From Methanococcus maripaludis (GTDB lineage: Archaea > AGJL01 > Methanococci > Methanococcales > Methanococcaceae), in assembly GCF_013760955.1 (NCBI RefSeq), contig NZ_JACDUL010000004.1:124001-188000 (forward strand): a stretch of DNA of 64,000 nucleotides, written 5' to 3'. The translations under genes were made by a program, and so were the position numbers. This document shows, in pieces, positions 18,117-26,495 of the stretch (positions within the stretch are counted from its first letter, which is position 1; each line of letters opens with the position of its first letter). The notes beneath the pieces are model-generated. The model made no database searches. It was not told the DNA's origin and worked only from the letters and a program-made list of their open reading frames with translations.

Positions 18117-19427
18117 ATGCTCGATTTTAACATTGAAGGGTTAATTCCAAAAAATATGGAAAAAAGGGGAGAATTAGTACTTAACGAATATTTAAAAGAA
18201 ATTGAAGATGTGTTTAATCATCGAAAAATTCCAGAAAACGGAATTAATGACGAAAAGATAAAGCTTTTTTTAAAATTTCTCTCGATGATGGACACAGATA
18301 AAGATCCAAAATCTGTAAGAATCGGGGAAAGGGAAGCAAGAATTTATTCTAAAATTCACGACGAACTATCTTCAGGATTTTGTCACGGAATTGGAAGAAG
18401 TGGAAATTTAGTTGATCCCCAACCAAAAGCGTCTGGTGCGAGTATCATGTATGCACTGACAAACAAGATTCTTGAGAGCTTCTTTAAAACTCTCGGACTA
18501 AATGTTCACGCAATTGCAACTCCCGTGTCAACAGGAATGTCCATATCACTGTGTTTAAGTGCTGCAAGAAAAAAATACGGATCAAATGTTGTAATCTATC
18601 CATATGCATCCCATAAAAGCCCTATAAAAGCAGTTTCATTTGTTGGAATGGATATGAGACTTGTTGAAACGGTTTTAGATGGCGACCGAGTATACGTTCC
18701 AGTTGAAGACATCGAAGATGCGATAAAAAAAGAAATTGAGCTTGGAAATAAGCCTTGTGTTTTGAGCACGCTTACATTTTTTCCCCCAAGAAACAGCGAC
18801 GATATAGTAGAAATTGCAAAAATTTGTGAAATTTACGATATTCCCCATATAATTAATGGAGCTTATGCAGTTCAAAACAATTATTACCTTGAAAAGTTAA
18901 AAAAAGCATTTAAATATCGAGTAAATGCAGTTGTAAGTTCAAGCGATAAAAATTTACTCACACCCATCGGCGGGGGAATAATATATTCGACAAACAACGA
19001 TTTTATAAGGGAAATATCCCTTTCATACCCAGGAAGGGCGAGTGCAACGCCTGTTGTGAATACATTGGTATCCCTTTTATCAATTGGATCTAAAAATTAC
19101 TTAGAATTGATGAAAAATCAGAAAAGCAGTAAAAAACTGCTCGATGAACTTCTAACGGATTTATCCAAAAAAACAGGTGGAAAATTTTTAGATGTTGAAA
19201 GCCCGATTGCATCCTGCATTTCAGTAAATTCAGATCCTGTTGAAATTGCTGCAAAACTCTACAATTTAAGAGTAACGGGTCCAAGAGGAATTAAAAAAAC
19301 TGACAATTTTGGAAACTGCTACATGGGGAATTATCCTCATGATTATATCGTAATGAATGCCGCGATTGGCGTTAGAACTGAAGATATTTTAAATTCGGTA
19401 TCCAAACTTGAAAATATTATTTTATAA
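18117..19427 (+). CDS. spcS: O-phosphoseryl-tRNA(Sec) selenium transferase (SepSecS)
   Basis: 436 residues. This PLP enzyme converts phosphoseryl-tRNA(Sec) to selenocysteinyl-tRNA(Sec) with selenophosphate, the final step of archaeal selenocysteine synthesis. GRSGNLVDPQPKASGAS holds the substrate phosphate contacts; SSSDKNLLTPIGGG contains the PLP lysine; PGRASATPV follows. The length equals the Methanococcus enzyme of known structure. Start ATG follows CGTGATATA. No selenoprotein gene with an in-frame TGA was noticed in the window. A short uncharacterised gene follows at 19444 and is probably cotranscribed. Confidence 0.95.
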   Translation: MLDFNIEGLIPKNMEKRGELVLNEYLKEIEDVFNHRKIPENGINDEKIKLFLKFLSMMDTDKDPKSVRIGEREARIYSKIHDELSSGFCHGIGRSGNLVDPQPKASGASIMYALTNKILESFFKTLGLNVHAIATPVSTGMSISLCLSAARKKYGSNVVIYPYASHKSPIKAVSFVGMDMRLVETVLDGDRVYVPVEDIEDAIKKEIELGNKPCVLSTLTFFPPRNSDDIVEIAKICEIYDIPHIINGAYAVQNNYYLEKLKKAFKYRVNAVVSSSDKNLLTPIGGGIIYSTNNDFIREISLSYPGRASATPVVNTLVSLLSIGSKNYLELMKNQKSSKKLLDELLTDLSKKTGGKFLDVESPIASCISVNSDPVEIAAKLYNLRVTGPRGIKKTDNFGNCYMGNYPHDYIVMNAAIGVRTEDILNSVSKLENIIL

Positions 19428-19443
19428 TTTATTAGGTGCTTTT

Positions 19444-20010
19444 ATGATAGGCGTTTCTAAAATGTATTCTGAAATCATGGAACTTTGTGGAATTAAAGAT
19501 TTTGAAATTGTAAACCCGTACAAAAATTCCTGTAACTGTGATTATTTACTCATTTCAAAAGGATACTTTGAGAAAGTCCACAAACTAAACCCCAATTCTA
19601 AAATAATCGAAATAAATTCTGCTACTTTTTTAGATCTGATTAAAAGTCTTGAAAGCTTAAAAAAAGAAAATATTGGAGATAATGAATCCATAGGTCAATC
19701 GATTGAAAAATTAAAAAAACTCGATTTTAAAATAAAAAACGATAATCTTGAATTTGTAAAAAATTTCAAATACAACATCGACTCCGATTCAAAATTTATA
19801 AAAAAAATACTTTATGATCTAGGATTTAAAAATAAAATTTGTAGAACTATTAAAATAATTCCCGATTATAATTTAATAGAAAATTCAGATTTAAATGACA
19901 TTATTGTTTTAAAAACCCACAGATACGATCTCAACCTTATCGAAAGAATTGAAGACAGGTATCTGTCGATACTAAATTCGTTAAATAATATAATCCTAAA
20001 GAAAACATAA
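19444..20010 (+). CDS. Uncharacterised protein downstream of SepSecS
   Basis: 188 residues, not recognised. The ATG at 19444 follows AGGTGCTTTT; an earlier in-frame codon overlaps the SepSecS 3' end and lacks a binding site. Cysteines 15, 30 and 32 cluster near the N-terminus (ELCG, SCNCDY). No signal peptide or membrane segment. The middle (about 75-110) is lysine-rich and probably helical. Only 16 bases separate it from SepSecS, so an accessory function in selenium or phosphoseryl-tRNA metabolism is possible but is inference from position only. Confidence 0.7.
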   Translation: MIGVSKMYSEIMELCGIKDFEIVNPYKNSCNCDYLLISKGYFEKVHKLNPNSKIIEINSATFLDLIKSLESLKKENIGDNESIGQSIEKLKKLDFKIKNDNLEFVKNFKYNIDSDSKFIKKILYDLGFKNKICRTIKIIPDYNLIENSDLNDIIVLKTHRYDLNLIERIEDRYLSILNSLNNIILKKT

Positions 20011-20014
20011 AAAA

Positions 20015-20024
20015 GTTATATACT
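20015..20024 (+). promoter_or_regulatory. TATA box for the minD operon
   Basis: GTTATATACT lies about 70 bases before the minD ATG, predicting a start near 20042 and a leader of about 45 bases containing the GTGAGAAC ribosome site. Confidence 0.45.
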
Positions 20025-20087
20025 ATTTCACTCATATTCTAGTAAGATATAATAAGGCAATTAAAATATCGAAAAGGTTGTGAGAAC

Positions 20088-20873
20088 ATGGCTATAACAA
20101 TTGCAGTAGCTTCCGGTAAGGGCGGCACTGGAAAGACAACAACCTGTGCGAACTTGGCGGTTGCACTATCTCAATTCGGTAAAGAAGTAACGGTAATCGA
20201 TGCAGATATTGCAATGGCTAATCTCGAACTTATCATGGGGATTGAGGGAAAACCAATTACATTAAACGACGTGTTATCGGGAAATGCAGATATTAAAAGC
20301 GCGATTTATGAAGGCCCTGCGGGTGTAAAGGTGGTTCCAGCAGGTGTTTCACTCGATAGCTTTAAAAAAGCAAGACCTGAAAGACTTCTTGAAATATTAA
20401 CAAAACTTGATGAACAGAGCGAAGTTTTACTTATCGACTGTCCTGCAGGAATTGGTAAAGAGGCACTTACCGCAATTTCAGCTGCAGAACATTTGTTAGT
20501 TGTTGTAAACCCTGAAATATCCTCAATATCTGATGCATTGAAAGTTGTATCCATTGCAAACCGGGTTGAAACAAATGTACTCGGTGCAATCATTAACCGG
20601 GTTACAGAAGACAGTTCTGAATTAAGTTCAAGATCTATTGAGACTATTTTAGAAATCCCAATTGTTGGAATTGTACCTGAAGATCCAAATGTTAGAAGAA
20701 GTTCTGCTTTTGGTGTTCCCATTGTTTTAAAACATAATGAATCCCCAGCTTCGCAGGCAATAATGGAACTTGCTGCAAAATTGGTGGGTAAAAAGTACAT
20801 CCCTAAAGAAATCAAAAAAGATTCTTTCGTTAAAAAATTCTTTAAAGGAGTATTTGGGGGTAAGAAAAAATGA
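20088..20873 (+). CDS. minD: MinD/ParA-family ATPase
   Basis: 261 residues. GKGGTGKTTTCANLA is the deviant Walker A motif with the signature lysine; VIDADIAMANLEL and LLIDCPAGIG are the A' and Walker B segments. The extreme C-terminus (FVKKFFKGVFGGKKK) is a basic amphipathic helix like the membrane-targeting sequence of MinD. Archaeal MinD proteins position surface or chemotaxis machinery in some species; MinC and MinE are absent. Its stop overlaps the start of the 61-residue membrane protein (ATGA). The following surface protein gene is also close, so all three probably form one operon. Confidence 0.88.
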   Translation: MAITIAVASGKGGTGKTTTCANLAVALSQFGKEVTVIDADIAMANLELIMGIEGKPITLNDVLSGNADIKSAIYEGPAGVKVVPAGVSLDSFKKARPERLLEILTKLDEQSEVLLIDCPAGIGKEALTAISAAEHLLVVVNPEISSISDALKVVSIANRVETNVLGAIINRVTEDSSELSSRSIETILEIPIVGIVPEDPNVRRSSAFGVPIVLKHNESPASQAIMELAAKLVGKKYIPKEIKKDSFVKKFFKGVFGGKKK

Positions 20874-21055
20874 TAAATCTGGATCCAAGTGTACTTACAA
20901 TTTTAGTTCTTATAAGTATTGTTTTGAACGTATTTTTATTTATGAAACTCGTTGTTCTAAAAGGTGAACTTGAAGGTATTAAACAGTCCACAAGACTCAC
21001 GAACGATGAAGTCAACAAATTACAGGAACGAATAAAAAGCATTAAATTGAGGTAG
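20870..21055 (+). CDS. Small membrane protein, minD operon
   Basis: 61 residues. A single transmembrane segment (about residues 8-29, VLTILVLISIVLNVFLFMKLVV) is followed by a charged helical tail, probably coiled coil (LEGIKQSTRLTNDEVNKLQERIKSI). The ATG overlaps the minD stop codon as ATGA, so translation is coupled. Not recognised as a named family. The layout (ATPase, one-pass coiled-coil protein, surface protein) suggests a membrane adaptor for MinD. Confidence 0.75.
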   Translation: MINLDPSVLTILVLISIVLNVFLFMKLVVLKGELEGIKQSTRLTNDEVNKLQERIKSIKLR

Positions 21056-21066
21056 GGTGAAAACTT

Positions 21067-21714
21067 ATGAAAAAAATGTATTATCTGTTTTTTTTAAGTT
21101 TACTACTTATCCCCGCGATTAATGCTACTGAACTTGCTCCTGACACAGTTAGGGTTAATGACAGCATTTACTTGGTATTTGACTGGATAGCACCAGAAAA
21201 CATTGAAAATTTTAGTTTAGTAATAGATGCGGACGATAGTATTGTTTTTGATGAATACGAATATAACGTAAGTAAAATTAAAGCAGGTACATCAGTATTT
21301 AAAATGTTCAAAGGAACTGCTACTGAAATTGGAAATTACAAAATTAAGCTTTTAAAAAGATACTTTCAGAATGGAAGCTTGATTGGATCTGTTGAATTCT
21401 TCGAACTTTCAGTGGTTCCAGATGCAGGCGTTAGAATTGTTGAAAAAATAGTTACTACAGAAAATTACGAACCTCTAGAAGAATTAGAAACTGAAGATGT
21501 TTCTGAAGAAAGTTCAAATAGCTATGAAAATGTTTCAGTTTTGGAAAATGAAACTTCAAACGAACCCGAATTAATTGTTAAAGCTGAAGAATCATCAGAA
21601 ACTCCATCAAAAGTTAATGAAAGTTTAATTGGTCCTGGCGGTATCTATTATATACTAGGAGGACTCATCTTAGGTATATTACTCGGTGCAATTATTGCAT
21701 ACGCAAAAGAATAA
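21067..21714 (+). CDS. Secreted membrane-anchored protein, minD operon
   Basis: 215 residues. A signal peptide (MKKMYYLFFLSLLLIPAINA) precedes an extracellular beta-rich domain of about 110 residues. An acidic Ser/Glu-rich stalk (about 130-185) follows, then a C-terminal transmembrane helix (about 190-211) with a short charged end. The stalk and several Asn-X-Ser/Thr sites suggest a glycosylated cell-surface protein. Start ATG follows AGGGTGAAAACTT, eleven bases after the previous gene. No family recognised. Confidence 0.75.
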   Translation: MKKMYYLFFLSLLLIPAINATELAPDTVRVNDSIYLVFDWIAPENIENFSLVIDADDSIVFDEYEYNVSKIKAGTSVFKMFKGTATEIGNYKIKLLKRYFQNGSLIGSVEFFELSVVPDAGVRIVEKIVTTENYEPLEELETEDVSEESSNSYENVSVLENETSNEPELIVKAEESSETPSKVNESLIGPGGIYYILGGLILGILLGAIIAYAKE

Positions 21715-21748
21715 AAAAAATCACTTTTACTTTTTTTAATGTGATACG

Positions 21749-22444
21749 ATGATTGCGGTCATTCCGGCATACAATGAAGAAAAAAACATTATCTCTGTTT
21801 TAAAGGACTTGAGCGATATAAATATTGACGTAATCGTGGTAGATGACGGAAGTACCGATAAAACAAAAACGATAATTACAGAATTCTTGGAAAAAAACGA
21901 ATTTAAAAACAAAATATTTCCAATTTTCAAGGAAAAAAATGAAGGAAAATCAAAAGCACTTGAAGATGGCACAAGATATGCAATAAATTTAAATTACGAT
22001 GCTATTGCATATCTTGACGGAGATTATCAGCACAAACCTTCTGACATTATACCGATGTACGAAAAAATGAAATCTGAGAATGCAGATGCGGTTTTTGGAA
22101 TTAGAAAATACAAACACATCCCATTTCACAGGCAGTTTTCAAACTTTCTTGCAAGTGTTATAATGTCAATTACGGTTTCAATATTCTCTGGAAATTTCCA
22201 CATCTTTAGAGACATTCAGTGCGGATTTAGAATAATAAAATCTGAATTTTTAAAGGATTCATATTTTGGTGATGGATACAGTGTTGAACATTTGATTGCA
22301 CTTCAGTTAGCGAAAAAAAATGCAAAAATAACCGAAGAATACGTGACAATTGAATACCACAACGATGCAATTTCGTATATTACTACAAAAAAGATACTGG
22401 ATGTTGTAAAAGAAGTTGCAAAATATGTTCTATCTAAAAATTAA
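21749..22444 (+). CDS. Family 2 glycosyltransferase (dolichol-phosphate mannosyltransferase-like)
   Basis: 231 residues. GT-A fold motifs: IPAYNEEKNI at the N-terminus, VVDDGSTDKT near residue 30 and the metal-binding YLDGDYQHKP near 90. RDIQCGFRII near 150 is typical of DPM1/undecaprenyl-phosphate transferases. No transmembrane helices at the C-terminus, so it resembles soluble DPM1 that loads a sugar on a lipid carrier at the cytoplasmic face. A role in N-glycan or surface polysaccharide synthesis is likely. Start ATG follows GTGATACG. It ends three bases before the convergent radical SAM gene. Confidence 0.85.
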   Translation: MIAVIPAYNEEKNIISVLKDLSDINIDVIVVDDGSTDKTKTIITEFLEKNEFKNKIFPIFKEKNEGKSKALEDGTRYAINLNYDAIAYLDGDYQHKPSDIIPMYEKMKSENADAVFGIRKYKHIPFHRQFSNFLASVIMSITVSIFSGNFHIFRDIQCGFRIIKSEFLKDSYFGDGYSVEHLIALQLAKKNAKITEEYVTIEYHNDAISYITTKKILDVVKEVAKYVLSKN

Positions 22445-22447
22445 TTT

Positions 22448-23980
22448 TTATTTTGCTATTTTTCCAGTTATAGATCTTCTCCCATAGCCCGTTACTTTTA
22501 TATCAACAAATTTTCCAATTTCAACGTTTTTTTCGGCAATTCCAATCAATATCGGGTAGCTTCCAAACTGCCTTCCAAAATAAAGATCATTTTTCTCTTT
22601 AAATTCGACTAACACGTCCTTTAATATCGTTTCTGTTGGAAGCATCCTTTTTAACATTGGATTATCTATTTCAGTTCTTATTTTCTCTTTAAATTTCAAA
22701 AATAAATTTTTCCGTTTTTTTGCTTTTTCAACGTCTTTGACAGTTATATCCGTTCCAAAAAATGGAACTACCTGCCTTATATTTATCCTTCTAATCATAT
22801 TTCCTGAATCATATATCTCTTTTAAATAATCGTAATTTATCTCAAAAGTATCATTTGATTCTCCTTTTAAGCCGGAAAGCAGATTTATTCCGGGAAGAAG
22901 ATAGGGCATTCCATTTTCTCCCCTTTTTCCACCAATTTCATTTAAAATATCAACTGCTTTTAAAACGTCTTCTGGTTCGGTTAAAAGACAGTTTTTTGAA
23001 ATTACTTTTTCATCGAAACTTTCAACTCCAAAAGCCGCAACATTTCCCGGAGTACAGTATTTTACAAGTATCTTTGCAATTTCTCGCCCCTCTTTTTCAT
23101 GCCTTGCGATAACTGACGGGTTTGCATTGTCAATATGCAAAACATTTGGTTTTGAAACTGAAGTTATTCCTTTAAAGAGTTTTTCTATCTCTGAAACGTT
23201 TGGTACTGGAACATCTGTTGTTTCTACATCTTTTGCAAGGTATGAAAACATGCACGGCTGCCTTCCGATTCTAAAATACTTAATCCCATTTTCATAGAGA
23301 TTTCTTACTTCTTCGATTATATCTATCGAATTTCTAAATTTGGGGTAACCATATCGTCTTGGTTCCGTACAAAAACTACATCCACCACTAAATGCTCTTG
23401 CACAGCCACGATACGTTTCAATTTCTGCAATGATATTTGGATAGCTTGGATGAAGTTTTACAATTTTTGCGCCAATTCTCGCAAATTCATCGAGTTCATC
23501 GTAAGTTCTAAGCTTTGTTCCATCCACACTTTCAAGCTTTAAATTGTTTTTTAAAATATCATGTAAAACAGCATCTAAATCGCCTTCGGAAATCACATCA
23601 AAGAAGTATTTCAAATTTGATTCATCTTTTATTTTTCCGCCTTCAGGGGATGAACCAAATTTAGTCGCGACAGGACCTCCAAGAATTTTTAAGCCCTTAA
23701 AATTATACAAAATCGATACAAATTCCCTCAATGTTGCAGGATTTGCATTTAAATACTTTCCAGGGGTGTGAAATCCACATATCGCAATTACAGCATCAAA
23801 TTTATTAAAATCATATCCTTTTTTAAGTTCTTCTCTTAATTTATCAATTGTTATGTAATCAACGTCGTGTTTAAACTTGTAAAGAACTCCTGCGGCATAT
23901 CTTGGATACATTCCAATATATGGCGGAACTCCAAGTCCTGCTGGCTCATCAGTATACCCATCAAGAATTAAAAATTTCAT
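22448..23980 (-). CDS. B12-binding-domain radical SAM protein, MJ0865 family
   Basis: 510 residues. The N-terminal ~150 residues form a B12-binding-like Rossmann domain (LILDGYTDEPAGLGVPPYIGMYPR...). The radical SAM core has an unusual cluster motif: Cys193, Cys201 and Cys204, CX7CX2C rather than CX3CX2C. The C-terminus (about 455-510) looks like a TRAM RNA-binding domain (YPILIGIAEK...GRRSITGKI), as in methylthiotransferases. This combination fits the methanogen family named after MJ0865, of unknown substrate; RNA is plausible because of the TRAM domain. Start ATG follows AGGGGTTATT. Single gene. Confidence 0.82.
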   Translation of the reverse strand: MKFLILDGYTDEPAGLGVPPYIGMYPRYAAGVLYKFKHDVDYITIDKLREELKKGYDFNKFDAVIAICGFHTPGKYLNANPATLREFVSILYNFKGLKILGGPVATKFGSSPEGGKIKDESNLKYFFDVISEGDLDAVLHDILKNNLKLESVDGTKLRTYDELDEFARIGAKIVKLHPSYPNIIAEIETYRGCARAFSGGCSFCTEPRRYGYPKFRNSIDIIEEVRNLYENGIKYFRIGRQPCMFSYLAKDVETTDVPVPNVSEIEKLFKGITSVSKPNVLHIDNANPSVIARHEKEGREIAKILVKYCTPGNVAAFGVESFDEKVISKNCLLTEPEDVLKAVDILNEIGGKRGENGMPYLLPGINLLSGLKGESNDTFEINYDYLKEIYDSGNMIRRINIRQVVPFFGTDITVKDVEKAKKRKNLFLKFKEKIRTEIDNPMLKRMLPTETILKDVLVEFKEKNDLYFGRQFGSYPILIGIAEKNVEIGKFVDIKVTGYGRRSITGKIAK

Positions 23981-24033
23981 AATAACCCCTAGAAAAATTG
24001 AGATTTGGTTTATAATGCATATGTTTAAATTAG

Positions 24034-24043
24034 ATATATAAAA
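24034..24043 (+). promoter_or_regulatory. TATA box for C/D box sRNA
   Basis: ATATATAAAA lies about 40 bases before the C box of the sRNA at 24073-24150, predicting transcription from near 24064 followed by end trimming. Confidence 0.4.
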
Positions 24044-24072
24044 GATGTTTAAAAAATTCTTTTTTAAGTTTT

Positions 24073-24150
24073 CCAGTCGGTGATGAAAATAACCAGCTCT
24101 GAATTAAACTCAGGTTTAATAATGAAGAACCGTATGAGCTCTGAGACGGA
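24073..24150 (+). ncRNA. C/D box guide sRNA
   Basis: All four boxes of an archaeal dual-guide C/D sRNA are present in order: C box GTGATGA (24080-24086), D' box CTGA (24099-24102), C' box ATAATGA (24119-24125, one deviation) and D box CTGA (24141-24144). The flanks pair weakly as GTC/GAC. The D' guide (24087-24098) ends in AACCAGCT and is complementary to AGCUGGUU, a conserved string in 23S rRNA domain II; the N+5 rule would target its second G (AGCUG). The D guide (24126-24140) ends in CCGTATGAGCT with an unassigned target. A TATA box lies upstream at 24034. Nop5 and fibrillarin, encoded in this window, would be the protein partners. Confidence 0.78.
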
Positions 24151-24243
24151 ATATCTTTTATTTTTTTATTATCACTTTTTTAAAAAAACAGTTATTTTTA
24201 TTAACTTTAAAAATTAAAAAATTAAATATACGGGGTGGGAGCT

Positions 24244-24444
24244 GTGGTAGATGATACTAAAATCATATATTTGCTAATGATTGGATTTACAGTTATGGGA
24301 GTCGGATTATCATTTAAATATTATTTAAGCCTAGATTCTGGGGTCAGATATATTATGCACGTAGTTTACGTTTTTGCACTGATCACTGCAGCTTACTTAC
24401 TTGCAAAGTCGTCAATGCCCGTAAATCCGTGCAAAGAAGCTTAA
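24244..24444 (+). CDS. Small two-helix membrane protein
   Basis: About 66 residues. Two hydrophobic helices (IIYLLMIGFTVMGVGLSF and IMHVVYVFALITAAYLLA) joined by a short loop, then a polar tail ending CKEA. The start is the GTG at 24244, seven bases after GGGGTGGG; an earlier GTG at 24235 overlaps that site. No family recognised. It is convergent with dphB, seven bases away, and lies 93 bases after the C/D box sRNA. Confidence 0.65.
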   Translation: MVDDTKIIYLLMIGFTVMGVGLSFKYYLSLDSGVRYIMHVVYVFALITAAYLLAKSSMPVNPCKEA

Positions 24445-24451
24445 AAATTTT

Positions 24452-25219
24452 TTAAATATTTTCAAATAAATATTTTAAAGCGTCTTCTTCCATGAAATGC
24501 AGTTTTCCAGGAATTATCACGCAGTGAAGTGGAGTTCCAAAATCATAATTTATTAGGTCTTTTATTTTTCCATAATATAATCCAGGTTTAATGCTTCCAG
24601 CTCTTGCAACAACTGCGGCATAAGTTTCTCCAGAAATTACGTTTTCATTTCTTTTTTCTTCGATTTTTAAAAGGGCATCAAGACCTTCGTTTGCAGTCAT
24701 AAATCTTTCTTTATCTGCCTGAATATCTAAAAGACATAGTGTGTGGTATCCCAGTTTTAAATTGTCTTTTATTACATCATAAGGAGTTTCTGGAAAGTAA
24801 TTTGGTTCAGGAAATACTACTGACGTTGTTTTTCCAAATTTGTAGAGTTGAAGTCCAGTAATCCCAATTGCAGAATAAATTGAAGGTGCATTTATAATTA
24901 CAACTTCTATTCCTTTTTTTCGAGCTTCAACTGCAATATCCACGTGGGTTGTTGCAACCATCGGGTCTCCTGCAGTTAAAAACATGATATCTTTATCTAC
25001 TGCTTCTTCAATTAATTTATTCGTTTCGTACTCTACTTTTTCCCGATCTAACACAGTTATTGGTTTTTGAAGAGTGTTTTCAATTTTTTCCATTGATGTT
25101 CCAGTGAGAATTGCCGTATAAAATTCAGCGTAAATTTTATCAACCTTTTTTGCGAAATCGAGAGTTTTTAGTGTAACATCTCTTTCATCGTAAAGTCCTA
25201 ATCCTGCCATAACAAGCAT
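24452..25219 (-). CDS. dphB: Diphthine synthase
   Basis: 255 residues. This SAM-dependent tetrapyrrole-methylase-fold enzyme (Dph5) trimethylates the modified histidine of elongation factor 2 in diphthamide synthesis. MAGLGLYDERDVTLK, FLTAGDPMVATTHVD and VVINAPSIYSAIGITGLQLYKFG are diagnostic. The ATG at 25219 follows GGGTGAAAC and gives the standard N-terminus; nine further in-frame residues upstream are probably untranslated. Confidence 0.94.
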   Translation of the reverse strand: MLVMAGLGLYDERDVTLKTLDFAKKVDKIYAEFYTAILTGTSMEKIENTLQKPITVLDREKVEYETNKLIEEAVDKDIMFLTAGDPMVATTHVDIAVEARKKGIEVVIINAPSIYSAIGITGLQLYKFGKTTSVVFPEPNYFPETPYDVIKDNLKLGYHTLCLLDIQADKERFMTANEGLDALLKIEEKRNENVISGETYAAVVARAGSIKPGLYYGKIKDLINYDFGTPLHCVIIPGKLHFMEEDALKYLFENI

Positions 25220-25299
25220 GTGTTTCACCCATTTTGATAAATACAAATATAACTCATAAAGCTTAATTATAAAATACTTAAGTGCTAACGGTGTAATAA

Positions 25300-26463
25300 A
25301 TGGATAGCTATTTTTTATTTTTTATTATTCTAACATCAATTTTCATTGTGCCCCAAATACTCAAAAGATTCAACGTTCCAACAATTACTGCGACAATGCT
25401 TGCTGGAATAATTATCGGGCCTTTTGGATTAAATTTACTTCAAACAAGCTCAACACTTGACACTTTCGCATCATTTGGAGTTATATTTTTAATGTTTTTG
25501 GCGGGAATGGAAGTTGACAACGAAACACTCAAAGATGAATTTAAAAAATCCCTAGTTTTAAGTTTATTTTCAATGCTTATCCCATCAATTGGCGGATTCT
25601 TAATCGGACAGTATTTTGGACTTGATTTTATAGGTTCACTACTTTACGCAGTCATATTTTCTTCACACTCCGTTGGAATAGTCTATGCACTTATGGATGA
25701 ACTTGGACTTATCAAATCTCGATTTGGAACAACGGTAATCAGCGCATCTGTTGTAATCGACCTTATAAGTTTAATAGTTATTTCAATATTAATAAAAATG
25801 GGCGGAAGCGGGATAAATGCAGATATTATTCCATTTATAGTCCTTATTGCAGCATACATCATCGCACTTCTCATAATAATTCCATTAATTTCAAAATTGA
25901 TATTAAATGAGCTTCAAAAGTTCCACGTCCAAAAAATTCACTTTATTCTCCTGATAATATTAATTTCAATTATCGTTGGAGAACATATTGGAATTCACCC
26001 GATAATTGGAGCATTTATTATAGGAATTGCAGTTTCGGAAGAACTTACAAAAGAAGAACATGATAAAATATTAAATGAAAACCTAAATGCAATTGGTTAC
26101 GGAATATTCATTCCATTATTTTTCTTAAATTTAGGAATGACTACAGATATTAGTGTAATTTTTAATTTTGACAATTTAAGCCTAATACTTGTATCAGTTA
26201 TAAGTTTAATAAGTCTTAAAATTATTTCTGGATATTTTTCACTCAGAATTTTAAATTATAACAAGCTGAAAAGCTTTTGCGGAGGGCTTTTGACTGTCCC
26301 ATCCCTTACTGCATCGTTAGTTGGTGCAACACTTGGAAGGGATCTTGGAATACTTCCAGAAAAATTCTTTGTTGCAGTTGTCGTTATTGCACTTTTAACT
26401 TCAACAGTTGCTCCGATATACGTTAAAAACCTGGTTTCTAAAAGTTATACTGTATTAAAATGA
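25300..26463 (+). CDS. Na+/H+ antiporter, CPA2 (Kef/NapA) family
   Basis: 387 residues, nearly all hydrophobic, with about 12-13 predicted transmembrane helices. PQILKRFNVPTITATMLAGIIIGP at the N-terminus and LMFLAGMEVD are family marks. The ion-binding aspartate region is the TVISASVVIDLISL helix near residue 150. There is no C-terminal nucleotide-binding (RCK) domain, unlike Kef proteins. It likely exchanges Na+ or K+ for protons at the cytoplasmic membrane. Start ATG follows CGGTGTAATAA. Divergent from dphB. Confidence 0.85.
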   Translation: MDSYFLFFIILTSIFIVPQILKRFNVPTITATMLAGIIIGPFGLNLLQTSSTLDTFASFGVIFLMFLAGMEVDNETLKDEFKKSLVLSLFSMLIPSIGGFLIGQYFGLDFIGSLLYAVIFSSHSVGIVYALMDELGLIKSRFGTTVISASVVIDLISLIVISILIKMGGSGINADIIPFIVLIAAYIIALLIIIPLISKLILNELQKFHVQKIHFILLIILISIIVGEHIGIHPIIGAFIIGIAVSEELTKEEHDKILNENLNAIGYGIFIPLFFLNLGMTTDISVIFNFDNLSLILVSVISLISLKIISGYFSLRILNYNKLKSFCGGLLTVPSLTASLVGATLGRDLGILPEKFFVAVVVIALLTSTVAPIYVKNLVSKSYTVLK

Positions 26464-26495
26464 AATTAGAATAAAAATCAAAACTAAGGGAAAAT

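Noticed and set aside
18117-19427. Selenocysteine codons or SECIS elements near SepSecS
   Set aside because: No frame in the neighbourhood continues through an in-frame TGA with homology on both sides.
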